This document shows, piece by piece, positions 16,751-25,785 of a stretch of 64,000 bases of DNA. Location of the stretch: contig NZ_BHVV01000002.1 of assembly GCF_003865015.1 (NCBI RefSeq), positions 186,001 to 250,000 on the forward strand, read 5' to 3'. The stretch's first letter is position 1, and each line of letters starts with the position of its first letter. Both the position numbers and the translations under genes were made by a program. The DNA comes from Sulfurisoma sediminicola. Lineage in GTDB: Bacteria; Pseudomonadota; Gammaproteobacteria; Burkholderiales; Rhodocyclaceae. The notes beneath the pieces were generated by a model that searched no databases, was not told where the DNA came from, and was given only the letters and a program-made list of their open reading frames with translations.

Positions 16751-17599
16751 ATGCAAACCCCAGCCACCGACGCCAAGATCTATTCAGCCGAACTGATCAG
16801 CTCGCAGCGCATCACTCCGCCGGCCTCGCGCGAGGAGGTTCGCCACATGGTGTTTCGCAGCAACGAGCTGGCCCTCGATTCCCGCGCCGGCAACTGCATC
16901 CGCGTGCTGGCGCCGGGGCAGTTCGGCAACAAGTACCACGGCCGCCTCTACTCCATCATCGACGTCAGTCCGGGGCGTGGCGCCGGCGCCGAGTTTTCGA
17001 TCTGCGTGCGGCGCTGTTCCTACGTCGACGATTTCAGCGGCGAGGAATATCCGGGTGTCGCCTCCAACCACCTGTGCGACCTGCGGCCGGGCGCGTCCAT
17101 CGAGTTCTCCGGACCGGTGCCTTATCCCTTCGCGATTCCGGAAGACAAGAACGCCAACCTGCTGATGATCGGCATGGGCACCGGCATCGCGCCGTTCCGC
17201 GGCCTGATCCGGCTGATCTACGAAAAGATCGGCGGCTGGAAGGGCAAGGTGCGGCTCTACTTCGGCGCGCGCAGCGGCCTCGAAATGCTCTACATGAATG
17301 ACGAGAACGACGACCTCGCCAACTACTACGACCAGCCGACCTTCAAGGCCTTCCAGGCGGTGAGCCCGCGTCCGGCCCTTGGCGCGCCGGTGGCGCTGGA
17401 TCGTGCGCTGGTGGAGAACGCGGCCGAGGTCTGGGACATGGTGCAAAGTCCGGTAACCCACGTCTTCATCGCCGGCACTCACGACATGCTCGCCGGCATC
17501 GACAAGGCGATGACGACGCTGGCCGGTTCCGCCGCGCGCTGGGCCGAGGTGCGCCAGGCGCTGGTGTCCGACCGGCGCTGGCACGAACTGCTCTACTGA
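16751..17599 (+). CDS. Plant-type ferredoxin--NADP(+) reductase family protein
   Basis: The 282-residue flavoprotein should exchange electrons between ferredoxin and NADP(H). It shows the FAD motif GRLYSII (near residue 64), a second flavin-binding stretch, the nicotinamide motif GMGTGIAPFRG (near 141), YFGARSGLEMLYMND, an AGTHDML element and a C-terminal aromatic residue (WHELLY), as in plant-type FNR. The BoxA reductase domain is another relative. It has GGAG 8 bp upstream of its ATG, lies 23 bp after the small Cys-rich gene and is the last gene of the rnf operon. It overlaps the convergent hydrolase gene by 7 bp. Confidence 0.88.
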   Translation: MQTPATDAKIYSAELISSQRITPPASREEVRHMVFRSNELALDSRAGNCIRVLAPGQFGNKYHGRLYSIIDVSPGRGAGAEFSICVRRCSYVDDFSGEEYPGVASNHLCDLRPGASIEFSGPVPYPFAIPEDKNANLLMIGMGTGIAPFRGLIRLIYEKIGGWKGKVRLYFGARSGLEMLYMNDENDDLANYYDQPTFKAFQAVSPRPALGAPVALDRALVENAAEVWDMVQSPVTHVFIAGTHDMLAGIDKAMTTLAGSAARWAEVRQALVSDRRWHELLY

Positions 17600-18438
17600 G
17601 GGGCTGCGGTCGCCCCGGTCTGCGGCGGGGACAGCAGGAAGTCGATGGCGTCGCGCCACCACGCGGCATCGACGCGGTCGGGCCAGTCGTTGTGGTCGGC
17701 GCCGGGGATCGCGACCAGCCGTTTCGGTTCCTTCAGCGCCGCATGGAGCGCCGTGCCGAAGCGCGCCGGCACGATGCTGTCGCGTTCCGCCACCGCCACC
17801 AGCACGCGGCCGTCGTAGCGCGCGAGGTTCGCGATGCTGTCGTAGCGGTCGCGCAACAGCCAGCCCACGGGCGCCCAAGGGTAGTGGAAGCGCGCGACGT
17901 TCTCGAGGCGATCCCAGGGCGTGACCAGCAACAGGCCGGCGGTGCCGGTGGGGATCTGCGCCACTGCCGCCGCCGCGACGCCGGCGCCGAGCGACTCGCC
18001 GCCGACCAGCAGCGGGCCGGGATAATGCTGTCGCGCCAGGGCAACGGTCTGGGCAGCGTCGGCGACCAGAGCGGTCTCGCCGAGCCGGCCAGGGCGCGGA
18101 CCATAGCCGGGATATTCGGCGAGGATCACGCGCAGGCCGAGGCGTGCCAGCGTTTCTGCGTACCAGGCGCGGTGGCCGGCATGGCCGGCGTTGCCATGGA
18201 ACAGCACGAGGGTGGCGCGTGCCGGGCCGGCCGGTTCGCGCAACAGGCCGCGGTAATCGCCAGTGGCAGGCCACGGCGCGAGGCCGTCGCGCCTGGCCTC
18301 GGCGAGCACGGTCGCCAGTGGTGGCGTGTCGGGGAAGTAGAGCAGGCGATCCTGGAACAGGGCGAGCGCTCCGAAGAAGAGCAGCGCGTACAGTACCACT
18401 CGCAGCCCCAGCCAGAGACGCCGTCGCGCAATCGCCAT
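17593..18438 (-). CDS. Alpha/beta hydrolase, membrane-anchored (Bem46/YfhR-like)
   Basis: The 281-residue protein begins with a basic N terminus and one hydrophobic helix (about residues 10-28), then an alpha/beta-hydrolase domain: oxyanion region LVLFHGNAGH (residues 77-86), nucleophile elbow GGESLG with Ser149, a later acidic residue in AERDSIVP and the likely catalytic histidine in GADHNDWP. This arrangement fits serine hydrolases of the Bem46 type, often of unknown substrate. It is convergent with and overlaps the reductase gene, and ends no obvious operon. Confidence 0.82.
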   Translation of the reverse strand: MAIARRRLWLGLRVVLYALLFFGALALFQDRLLYFPDTPPLATVLAEARRDGLAPWPATGDYRGLLREPAGPARATLVLFHGNAGHAGHRAWYAETLARLGLRVILAEYPGYGPRPGRLGETALVADAAQTVALARQHYPGPLLVGGESLGAGVAAAAVAQIPTGTAGLLLVTPWDRLENVARFHYPWAPVGWLLRDRYDSIANLARYDGRVLVAVAERDSIVPARFGTALHAALKEPKRLVAIPGADHNDWPDRVDAAWWRDAIDFLLSPPQTGATAAPQ

Positions 18439-18464
18439 GGTCTGCCGCCCCCCCGTAAATGAGG

Positions 18465-18492
18465 AAGGGCCAGGACTTGCGTCCTGGCCCTT
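18465..18492 (-). terminator. Strong hairpin downstream of tRNA-Lys
   Basis: A perfect 12-bp stem, AAGGGCCAGGAC with its complement and a 4-nt loop, lies 10 bp beyond the tRNA 3' end. Read on the minus strand the stem is followed by CCTCATTTAC, only a weak U-rich tail. It is the probable terminator of the tRNA transcript. Confidence 0.7.
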
Positions 18493-18501
18493 CGGTTTTC
18501 G

Positions 18502-18577
18502 TGGTAGGCCGTGCGGGATTCGAACCTGCGACCAACGGATTAAAAGTCCGCTGCTCTACCAACTGAGCTAACGACCC
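18502..18577 (-). tRNA. tRNA-Lys (anticodon TTT)
   Basis: The 76-nt sequence folds as a cloverleaf: acceptor GGGTCGT with ACGGCCT, D-arm AGCTCAGTTGGTAGAGC, anticodon arm GGACTTTTAATCC with anticodon TTT, and T-arm with GGTTCGAATC. CCA is encoded. Position 1:72 is a G-U pair instead of the usual G-C. A consensus promoter lies directly upstream. Confidence 0.98.
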
Positions 18578-18591
18578 ACGGGAAGGCGCGC

Positions 18592-18620
18592 ATTTTAGCG
18601 GTGCGGCGCAACCCTGTCAA
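18592..18620 (-). promoter_or_regulatory. Sigma70 promoter of tRNA-Lys
   Basis: TTGACA (18615-18620) and TAAAAT (18592-18597), read on the minus strand, are separated by exactly 17 bp and end 14 bp before the tRNA 5' end. This is a near-consensus promoter. Confidence 0.88.
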
Positions 18621-18637
18621 ACGGACCGGCGAATTTC

Positions 18638-19738
18638 TCAGGCGTCCTTCATCATCTGCCAGTACTGGAACTTCATGGTCGCTGCGGCGCCTGCGACGAT
18701 GGCGACGAAGGTGAGGATCGAGCCCAGCGCCAGCGTCGAGACGCCGGTGATCGCCTGGCCGATGGTGCAGCCCATCGACAGTACGCCGCCGATGCCCATC
18801 AGCACCGCGCCGATGGCGTGGTTGGCGAAATCGCCGCCGGAAGCGAACCATTCGAAGCGGAAGTTGCCGCTGATCAGCGCCCACAGCAGCGAGCCGACGA
18901 CGACGCCGGCCAGTGCGACGATGCCGAAGTTCACCAGCGAAAAGTCCATGGGGTGCATCGCGTAGCGGGCGGTGTCGCCCATGGCGCTGATGAAAGTGTA
19001 GGACTGGGTTTCGACCCGCAGCGGCTTGGTGTCGGCGAATTCGGCGAACTCCTTCCACTTGGCGCCCATCTCGCCGCCGGTGACGTACCAGCCGGCGACG
19101 ATGACGAGGCCGATGACGATGGCCGCGAGGAGGTTGTCGCGGTTCGAACGGAAATCGCTCGAGGCGAAGGCGTAGCCGATCAGGGCCAGCGCCACCACGG
19201 CGCCGGCGATGGTGTTGCCGATGCCGGTGAGATCGCCGATGGACTGGCTGTTGATGCCGCGGGCACCGAGGTTGATGGTGGTGGCCGAAACGATGCCGCC
19301 GAAGACGCTGTCGTAGAAGTCCGTCCACAGCATGGCGTAGGCACAGGCAGCAGCGATCAGCAGCACCACCAGCGACTTGAGGTTGCCGCCGCCGATGCGC
19401 ACCAGGGTCTTGTTGCCGCAGCCCGAGGCCAGCGTCATGCCGACGCCGAACATCAGCCCGCCGAGGATGTAGCGCAGCCAGGCGAGGTTGGCCGTGCGGT
19501 AGGGCGGGAAGGTGGCGGTGCCGATCGACGCCTTGCCGGTCGCCTCGAGGATCACCACCCCCAGCAGCGCCACGGCCATGGCCAGCATCCAGGAACGCAT
19601 GCGGCCGGTGTCGCCCATGTTGACCCAGTCGGACACCGCGCCCATGGTGCAGAAGTTGGTCTTGTTGGCGGTGCCGCCCATGATCACGGCGAGGCCGAAC
19701 ACGGTGAGCAGAACCTGGTGGTGGATGGTGAATTCCAT
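18638..19738 (-). CDS. YeeE/YedE family sulfur (thiosulfate) transporter
   Basis: The 366-residue protein is a polytopic membrane protein of the YeeE/YedE (TsuA-like) family. It carries the three cysteine motifs expected along the transport path: NFCTMG (Cys30), ASGCGNKT (Cys107) and SMGCTIGQ (Cys324). Related proteins import thiosulfate or other sulfur species. No tusA/tsuB-like partner gene lies next to it, so the exact substrate is open. It is monocistronic on the minus strand, upstream of the tRNA-Lys promoter. Confidence 0.88.
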   Translation of the reverse strand: MEFTIHHQVLLTVFGLAVIMGGTANKTNFCTMGAVSDWVNMGDTGRMRSWMLAMAVALLGVVILEATGKASIGTATFPPYRTANLAWLRYILGGLMFGVGMTLASGCGNKTLVRIGGGNLKSLVVLLIAAACAYAMLWTDFYDSVFGGIVSATTINLGARGINSQSIGDLTGIGNTIAGAVVALALIGYAFASSDFRSNRDNLLAAIVIGLVIVAGWYVTGGEMGAKWKEFAEFADTKPLRVETQSYTFISAMGDTARYAMHPMDFSLVNFGIVALAGVVVGSLLWALISGNFRFEWFASGGDFANHAIGAVLMGIGGVLSMGCTIGQAITGVSTLALGSILTFVAIVAGAAATMKFQYWQMMKDA

Positions 19739-19836
19739 TGATGTCTCCGCGAAAATTTCGGTAAGTGGCCTCTGCCGGGCCGCAAAAGCCTGAATGGTAG
19801 AACAGGTTTAGACGCAGCGGCGGGGCAATCTATTCC

Positions 19837-20517
19837 CTAGGCGGCGTAGCGGGTCGGATCGGCCACTCCGGCGGCGGCGAAGCCCTCGCGCCGCAGCCGG
19901 CAGGAATCGCAGGAACCGCAGGCCTGCCCCGTCGCATCGGCCTGGTAGCAGGAGACGGTGAGGCCGTAATCGATGCCGAGCGCCAGGCCGCGGCGAATGA
20001 TCTCGGCCTTGGACAGGTCGATCAGCGGGGCGTGGACATGCAGGGCGCGGCCTTCGACCCCGGCCTTGGTCGCGAGGTTGGCCATGCGCTCGAAGGCCGC
20101 GATGTATTCGGGCCGGCAATCGGGATAGCCTGAGTAGTCCACGGCATTTACGCCGACGAAGATGTCCTGCGCGCCGAGTACCTCGGCCCAGGCCAGCGCC
20201 AGGGCGAGCATGACAGTGTTGCGTGCCGGCACGTAGGTGACCGGGATGCCGGGCTGCACGCCGCCGGTCGGTACGGCGATGGCGTCGTCGGTCAGCGCCG
20301 AGCCGCCGAACTGAGCCATGTCGAGGTGAATCGTGCGATGCGCGGCGGCACCCAGCGCGGCGGCGACGCGATCGGCCGCTGCGAGCTCGGCGCGATGGCG
20401 CTGGCCATAGTCGACCGAGAGGCAATGACAGGCGTAGCCATCCCTGCGGGCGATGGCGAGGGTGGTGGCGGAATCGAGACCGCCGGAAAGCAGGACGACG
20501 GCAGGGCGGGCAGGCAT
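19837..20517 (-). CDS. queC: 7-cyano-7-deazaguanine synthase QueC
   Basis: QueC converts 7-carboxy-7-deazaguanine to preQ0 using ATP and ammonia, a step of queuosine synthesis. The 226-residue protein has the PP-loop SGGLDS at residues 11-16 and a C-terminal zinc site with cysteines in [18 protein letters not shown]. Length is typical. Its partner queE lies about 5 kb away at 25132. No preQ1 riboswitch was seen upstream. Confidence 0.96.
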   Translation of the reverse strand: MPARPAVVLLSGGLDSATTLAIARRDGYACHCLSVDYGQRHRAELAAADRVAAALGAAAHRTIHLDMAQFGGSALTDDAIAVPTGGVQPGIPVTYVPARNTVMLALALAWAEVLGAQDIFVGVNAVDYSGYPDCRPEYIAAFERMANLATKAGVEGRALHVHAPLIDLSKAEIIRRGLALGIDYGLTVSCYQADATGQACGSCDSCRLRREGFAAAGVADPTRYAA

Positions 20518-20580
20518 GGGGCGATGTTAGCAGATGGCCCATCGGCTAAAATCCACGGATCACCGAACGGGAGGAACTCC

Positions 20581-21759
20581 ATGCACAAGCTGAAACTGGC
20601 GGCGCTGCTCGCCATGATGGGAATGGCCGCGATGGCCCAGGCGGCCCCGCAGAACGAACGGGTCAAGGTCGGCATGCTGTCCACGCTGTCCGGCCCCGGT
20701 GCCGGCCTCGGCGTCGATATCCGCGACGGCTTCAATCTCGGCCTCAAGCATCTGAACGGCAAGCTCGGCGGCCTGCCGGCCGAGGTGATCGTCGCCGACG
20801 ACCAGCAGAACCCGGACGTCGCCAAGCAGGCGAGCGAGAAGCTGCTGAAGAAGGACAAGGTCGACTTCATGACCGGCATCGTCTTCTCCAACATCATGCT
20901 GGCCGTCGGCCCCTCGGTGTTCGAGAACAAGACCTTCTTCGTCTCGGCCAACGCCGGCCCCTCGCAGCTCGCCGGCGAGCAGTGCAACCCCTATTTCTTC
21001 AACGTCGCCTGGCAGAACGACAACCTGCACGAGGCCGTCGGCAAGTACGTGGCCGAGCGCGGCTTCAGGAAGGTCGCGTTGCTGGCGCCCAACTACCCGG
21101 GTGGCACCGACGCCTTCGCCGGTTTCAAGCGGCAGTACAAGGGCAAGGTCGCTGAGGAGATCCTGACCAAGCTCGGCCAGCTGGACTATGCGGCGGAACT
21201 GGCGCAGCTGCGCGCCTCCAAGCCCGACGCCCTCTACATCTTCCTGCCGGGCGGCATGGGCATCAACTTCATCAAGCAGTTCGTCGCGGCCGGCCTCTCG
21301 CGCGACATCCAGCTGTTCGCGCCGGGCTTCTCGGCCGACGAGGACATCATCAAGGCCGTCGGCGCGCCGATGATGGGCCTGTTCAATTCCTCGCAGTGGG
21401 CCCACGACATCGACAACCCGCAGAACAGGAAATTCGTCGCCGACTTCCAGAAGGACTACGGCCGCCTGCCCTCGCTCTATGCCTCGCAGGGCTACGACGC
21501 CGCGCTGCTGATGGACGCCGCCGTGCGCGACAGCAAGGGCAAGCTCGACGACAAGGACGCGGTGAAGAAGGCGCTCGAGGCCGCCAAGTTCCAGTCGGTG
21601 CGCGGCGCCTTCAAGTTCAACCACAACCATTACCCGATCCAGAACTACTATCTGCGCGTGATCGGCAAGGATGCCCAGGGGCGCATCACCAACAAGACCG
21701 TGGGCACGGTGTTCACCAATCATGCGGATGCTTATGCTTCCGCCTGCAAGATGAAATGA
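20581..21759 (+). CDS. Periplasmic substrate-binding protein of a branched-chain amino acid type ABC transporter
   Basis: The 392-residue protein starts MHKLKLAALLAMMGMAAMAQA, a signal peptide, with GGAGG 6 bp upstream of ATG 20581. The mature part (VKVGMLSTLSGPGAGLGVDIRDG) is a type I periplasmic binding fold of the LivJ/Leu-Ile-Val family. It heads a complete five-gene transporter operon. Members of this family bind branched-chain amino acids but also amides, urea or aromatic acids, so the ligand is not assigned. Confidence 0.9.
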   Translation: MHKLKLAALLAMMGMAAMAQAAPQNERVKVGMLSTLSGPGAGLGVDIRDGFNLGLKHLNGKLGGLPAEVIVADDQQNPDVAKQASEKLLKKDKVDFMTGIVFSNIMLAVGPSVFENKTFFVSANAGPSQLAGEQCNPYFFNVAWQNDNLHEAVGKYVAERGFRKVALLAPNYPGGTDAFAGFKRQYKGKVAEEILTKLGQLDYAAELAQLRASKPDALYIFLPGGMGINFIKQFVAAGLSRDIQLFAPGFSADEDIIKAVGAPMMGLFNSSQWAHDIDNPQNRKFVADFQKDYGRLPSLYASQGYDAALLMDAAVRDSKGKLDDKDAVKKALEAAKFQSVRGAFKFNHNHYPIQNYYLRVIGKDAQGRITNKTVGTVFTNHADAYASACKMK

Positions 21760-21835
21760 GCCCCTTCCCCCCGACCCCCTTTCGTGGGAAGGGGGTGACG
21801 GAGGTTCGCCGCCTGCGGCGGCTCCGGTTCGTGAA
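21760..21835. repeat. GC-rich palindromic intergenic element
   Basis: The short gap between the binding-protein gene and livH holds two inverted repeats: CCCCTTCCC paired with GGGAAGGGG, and GCCGCC-TGC-GGCGGC. The first may attenuate transcription or protect the upstream message, giving more binding protein than permease. This role is inference. Confidence 0.5.
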
Positions 21836-22750
21836 ATGACCCAGCTGGTTCTCGAGCAGGCCCTCAACGGCCTGCAGTTCGGGCTGATGCTGTTCCTGCT
21901 GGCGGCGGGACTGACGCTCGTGTTCGGCATCATGGACATGATCAATCTCGCCCATGGCTCGCTCTACATGGTCGGTGCCTACATCGCCGCCAGCGTGGCC
22001 GAGCAGAGCGGCTCCTTCGTGCTGGCCGTGATCGTCGCCGTCGGCGCCACGGCCATCATCGGCGCGCTGCTCGAGCTGGCCGTGCTGCGCCGGCTCTACC
22101 GCCGCGACCACCTTTCGCAGGTGCTCGCCACCTTCGCTCTGATACTCGTCAGCAACGAGGCGGTGCGCATGATCTGGGGCGACCAGCCGGTGATGCTGGC
22201 CATGCCCGAGGCGCTGTCCGGCCCGGTCGAGATCGGCGGCTTCATGTACCCGGCCTATCGCCTGCTTATCGTCGTCGTCGGGGTGGTCGCCGCCGCGTCG
22301 CTCTATCTGCTGGTGGCGAAGACGCGGCTCGGCATGTGGGTGCGCGCCGGCGCCTCCAACCGCGAGATGGCGCAGGCCATGGGCGTCGACGTGCGGCGCC
22401 TGTTCACCATCGTCTTCGCCATCGGCGCGGCGCTGTGCGCGCTGGCCGGCGCACTGCTGGGGCCGCTGCTGGCGGTGCAGGTCGGCATGGGCGAGAGCAT
22501 CCTCATCCTCGCCTTCGTCGTCATCGTCATCGGCGGCATCGGCTCGGTCCGCGGCGCCCTGGTCGGCAGCCTCATCGTCGGTGTCAGCGACACCCTCGGC
22601 CGTGCGCTGCTGCCGACGCTGCTGCGCGAGATCGTGCCGCTCGAGATCGCCGCCAGCCTCGGCCCGGCGCTGGCATCCATCCTCATCTACCTGCTGATGG
22701 CGACCATCCTCTTCTGGCGGCCCGAGGGCCTTTTCCCGGCGCGGGCATGA
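21836..22750 (+). CDS. livH: Branched-chain amino acid type ABC transporter permease LivH
   Basis: LivH is one of the two membrane subunits of the transporter. The 304-residue protein is strongly hydrophobic with about eight helices and the family segments GLTLVFGIMDMINLAHGSLYMVGAY at the N terminus (positions 21-45) and VVIVIGGIGSVRGALVGSLI near the C terminus, the ABC-coupling EAA-like region. Its stop overlaps the livM start by 4 bp. Confidence 0.93.
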   Translation: MTQLVLEQALNGLQFGLMLFLLAAGLTLVFGIMDMINLAHGSLYMVGAYIAASVAEQSGSFVLAVIVAVGATAIIGALLELAVLRRLYRRDHLSQVLATFALILVSNEAVRMIWGDQPVMLAMPEALSGPVEIGGFMYPAYRLLIVVVGVVAAASLYLLVAKTRLGMWVRAGASNREMAQAMGVDVRRLFTIVFAIGAALCALAGALLGPLLAVQVGMGESILILAFVVIVIGGIGSVRGALVGSLIVGVSDTLGRALLPTLLREIVPLEIAASLGPALASILIYLLMATILFWRPEGLFPARA

Positions 22751-23709
22751 GTTTCTACGTCGAAAGTCGGCGCCGGCGCTACGCCGCGTCGGTCGTGCTG
22801 GCCGGGCTGGCCGCTTTCCCGCTGCTGGCGCAGGCGCTGGACCAGGGCTTCTATGTCAGCCTGATGAGCCGCGTGCTGATCTACGCGCTGGCCGCGACCA
22901 GCCTCAATCTCGTGCTCGGCTTCGGCGGCATGGTGTCCTTCGGCCATGCCGCCTTCGTCGGCTTGGGTGCCTACACGGTCGCCTTGCTGACGAGCGCGGG
23001 TGCCGTTTCGGCCTGGGTCGCCTGGCCGGCGGCGGTGGCGGTCAGCGCGCTCGCGGCGCTGTTCGTCGGGGCGGTGAGCCTGCGCACCCGCGGCGTCTAT
23101 TTCATCATGATCACCCTGGCGTTCGCCCAGATGCTCTACTACCTGATCGTCTCGCTCAAGACCTGGGGCGGCGACGATGGCCTGCCGCTGGCGGCCCGGA
23201 ATATCCTGGGCGCGGGCATCGACCTGAAAGATGACGCGAATTTCTACTACGCCGTCCTCGCCTGCCTCGTCGCGACGCTGCTGCTGGTCGGCCGCTTGAT
23301 CCGCTCGCGCTTCGGCCGCGTCATCCAGGGCATCCGCGAGAACGAGGCGCGCATGGAGGCGATCGGCTACCCGGTGTTCGGCTACAAGCTCGCCTGCTTC
23401 ACCATCGGCGGTGCGCTGGCCGGACTGGCCGGCGCGCTGCTGGTCAACCAGACCGGCCTCGCCTCGCCCAACCAGATGTTCTGGACGCAGTCCGGCATGC
23501 TGCTGGTGATGGTGGTGCTCGGCGGCGTCGGCAGCCTCTACGGCGGCGCGCTCGGCGCCGCGGCACTGCTGATCCTCGAGGAAGTGCTCTCGGGCTACAC
23601 CATCCACTGGCAGCTCGGCGTCGGCGCGGTGCTGCTGACCGTGGTTTTCCTCGCGCCCCACGGCCTGGCCGGACTGGCCACCGTTGTGGCACGCAAGCGC
23701 CATGGCTGA
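22747..23709 (+). CDS. livM: Branched-chain amino acid type ABC transporter permease LivM
   Basis: LivM is the second membrane subunit. The 320-residue protein has about nine helices, the motif LNLVLGFGGMVSFGHAAFVG, RTRGVYFIMITLAFAQM and the coupling segment VVLGGVGSLYGG. The start ATG 22747 overlaps the livH stop (ATGA), and the livG start lies inside its 3' end (8-bp overlap). Confidence 0.93.
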   Translation: MSFYVESRRRRYAASVVLAGLAAFPLLAQALDQGFYVSLMSRVLIYALAATSLNLVLGFGGMVSFGHAAFVGLGAYTVALLTSAGAVSAWVAWPAAVAVSALAALFVGAVSLRTRGVYFIMITLAFAQMLYYLIVSLKTWGGDDGLPLAARNILGAGIDLKDDANFYYAVLACLVATLLLVGRLIRSRFGRVIQGIRENEARMEAIGYPVFGYKLACFTIGGALAGLAGALLVNQTGLASPNQMFWTQSGMLLVMVVLGGVGSLYGGALGAAALLILEEVLSGYTIHWQLGVGAVLLTVVFLAPHGLAGLATVVARKRHG

Positions 23710-24418
23710 GCACGCTCAGGCACCCCTGTTGCAGCTTGCCGGGCTGGTACGCCATTTCGGCGGCGTCTACGCGCTGAACGGCGTCGACCTGTCCGTCGAG
23801 CGCGGCGAAATCCACGCCCTGATCGGTCCCAACGGTGCCGGCAAGACCACGCTGATCCACCATATCTCCGGCGCCATGCATCCCGATGCCGGCAGCGTCC
23901 GCTTCGACGGCGCCGACATCACCCGCATGGCCATGCACACGCGCGTCGCGCACGGCCTGGCGCGCTCCTACCAGATCACCAATGTCTTCGCGCGCCTGAC
24001 CGTGTTCGACAACATCGCGCTGGCGGTGGAGGCACGCCATGGCGGCGGCGACGAGACGCAGGCGGTGATCGAGCGCATCGGCCTTGCTGGCGCCACCGGT
24101 GTCGCCGCGGGGGCGCTGTCGCATGGCGAGCAGCGCCAGCTCGAGGTCGGGCTGGCGCTGGCGACCGCCCCGCGCCTGCTGCTGCTCGACGAGCCGCTGG
24201 CCGGCATGGGGCCGGAGGAGTCCGAGCGCATGATCGAGCTGCTCGACCACCTCGGCCGCGACATGACGCTGCTGCTGGTCGAGCACGACATGGACGCGGT
24301 GTTCCGCCTCGCCGACCGGGTATCCGTGCTGGTGGCGGGGAAAGTCATCGCCAGCGGCCTGCCCGACGACGTGCGCGCCGATGCCGAAGTGCGCCGTGCT
24401 TACCTCGGGGACACCTGA
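23702..24418 (+). CDS. livG: ABC transporter ATP-binding protein LivG
   Basis: LivG is one of the paired ATPases. The 238-residue protein has Walker A GPNGAGKT, the LivG-typical ARSYQITNVFARLTVFDNI region, the signature LSHGEQRQLE (H replaces the usual second G), Walker B LLLLDEPLAGM and the switch histidine in VEHDMD. It overlaps livM by 8 bp; livF begins 2 bp after its stop. Confidence 0.93.
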   Translation: MAEHAQAPLLQLAGLVRHFGGVYALNGVDLSVERGEIHALIGPNGAGKTTLIHHISGAMHPDAGSVRFDGADITRMAMHTRVAHGLARSYQITNVFARLTVFDNIALAVEARHGGGDETQAVIERIGLAGATGVAAGALSHGEQRQLEVGLALATAPRLLLLDEPLAGMGPEESERMIELLDHLGRDMTLLLVEHDMDAVFRLADRVSVLVAGKVIASGLPDDVRADAEVRRAYLGDT

Positions 24419-24419
24419 C

Positions 24420-25130
<711 letters not shown>

Positions 25131-25131
25131 A

Positions 25132-25785
25132 CTACCGTCCGCGCGTATCGCACCAGAGCAGCTTGTGCAGCTGCAGCTGGAAGCGCACCGGCAGCCGGTC
25201 GCGCACGATCCATTCGGCCAGCTGCGTCGGGTCGAGGCGGTCGGCCACCGGCGAGAACAGCACGGGACAGATGGCGTCGAGCCGCCGTGCCGTAAGCAGA
25301 GACTTTGCCCATTCGTAGTCTGCCGTCGAGGCGAGGACCAGCTTCAGTTCATCGTGCCGATTGAGGCAGGCGAGGTTCTCCCAGCGGTTCTTCTCGCACT
25401 CGCCCGAATCCGGTGCCTTGAGATCGACGATGCGCGAGACGCGCGCATCGAGGCCGCAGACGTCGAGGGCACCGCTGGTTTCGAGCGAGACCGAGTAGCC
25501 GGCGTCGCATAGCGCGGCGAGCAGTTCGGGGCAGGCCTTCTGCGCCAGCGGCTCGCCGCCGGTGACGCAGACCGTCGGGCAGCCGTGGCTGGCGACGCGT
25601 TCGAGCGCCTGGGGAATGGTCATCGCCTCGCCGCCGGCGAAGGCGTATTCGGTGTCGCACCAGCTGCAGCGCAGCGGGCAGCCGGTGAGGCGGACGAAGA
25701 CGGTAGGCAGGCCGACGCGCGTGCTCTCGCCCTGGATCGAATGGAATATCTCGGAGACGCGCAGCTTCGCGTCGGCGGCGCCCAC
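25132..25785 (-). CDS. queE: 7-carboxy-7-deazaguanine synthase QueE (radical SAM)
   Basis: QueE rearranges 6-carboxytetrahydropterin to 7-carboxy-7-deazaguanine in queuosine synthesis. The 217-residue protein carries the radical SAM cluster motif with Cys36, Cys40 and Cys43 (CPLRCSWC), the Glu of IQGES and the SAM motif TGGEP. The start is GTG at 25785, which shares one base with the cpoB stop (TAGTG). It is the last gene of the tol-pal operon, as is common in proteobacteria. Confidence 0.95.
   Translation of the reverse strand: MGAADAKLRVSEIFHSIQGESTRVGLPTVFVRLTGCPLRCSWCDTEYAFAGGEAMTIPQALERVASHGCPTVCVTGGEPLAQKACPELLAALCDAGYSVSLETSGALDVCGLDARVSRIVDLKAPDSGECEKNRWENLACLNRHDELKLVLASTADYEWAKSLLTARRLDAICPVLFSPVADRLDPTQLAEWIVRDRLPVRFQLQLHKLLWCDTRGR

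Noticed and set aside
20518-20580. preQ1 riboswitch before queC
   Set aside because: The gap is short and shared with a divergent gene; no preQ1 aptamer sequence was found.
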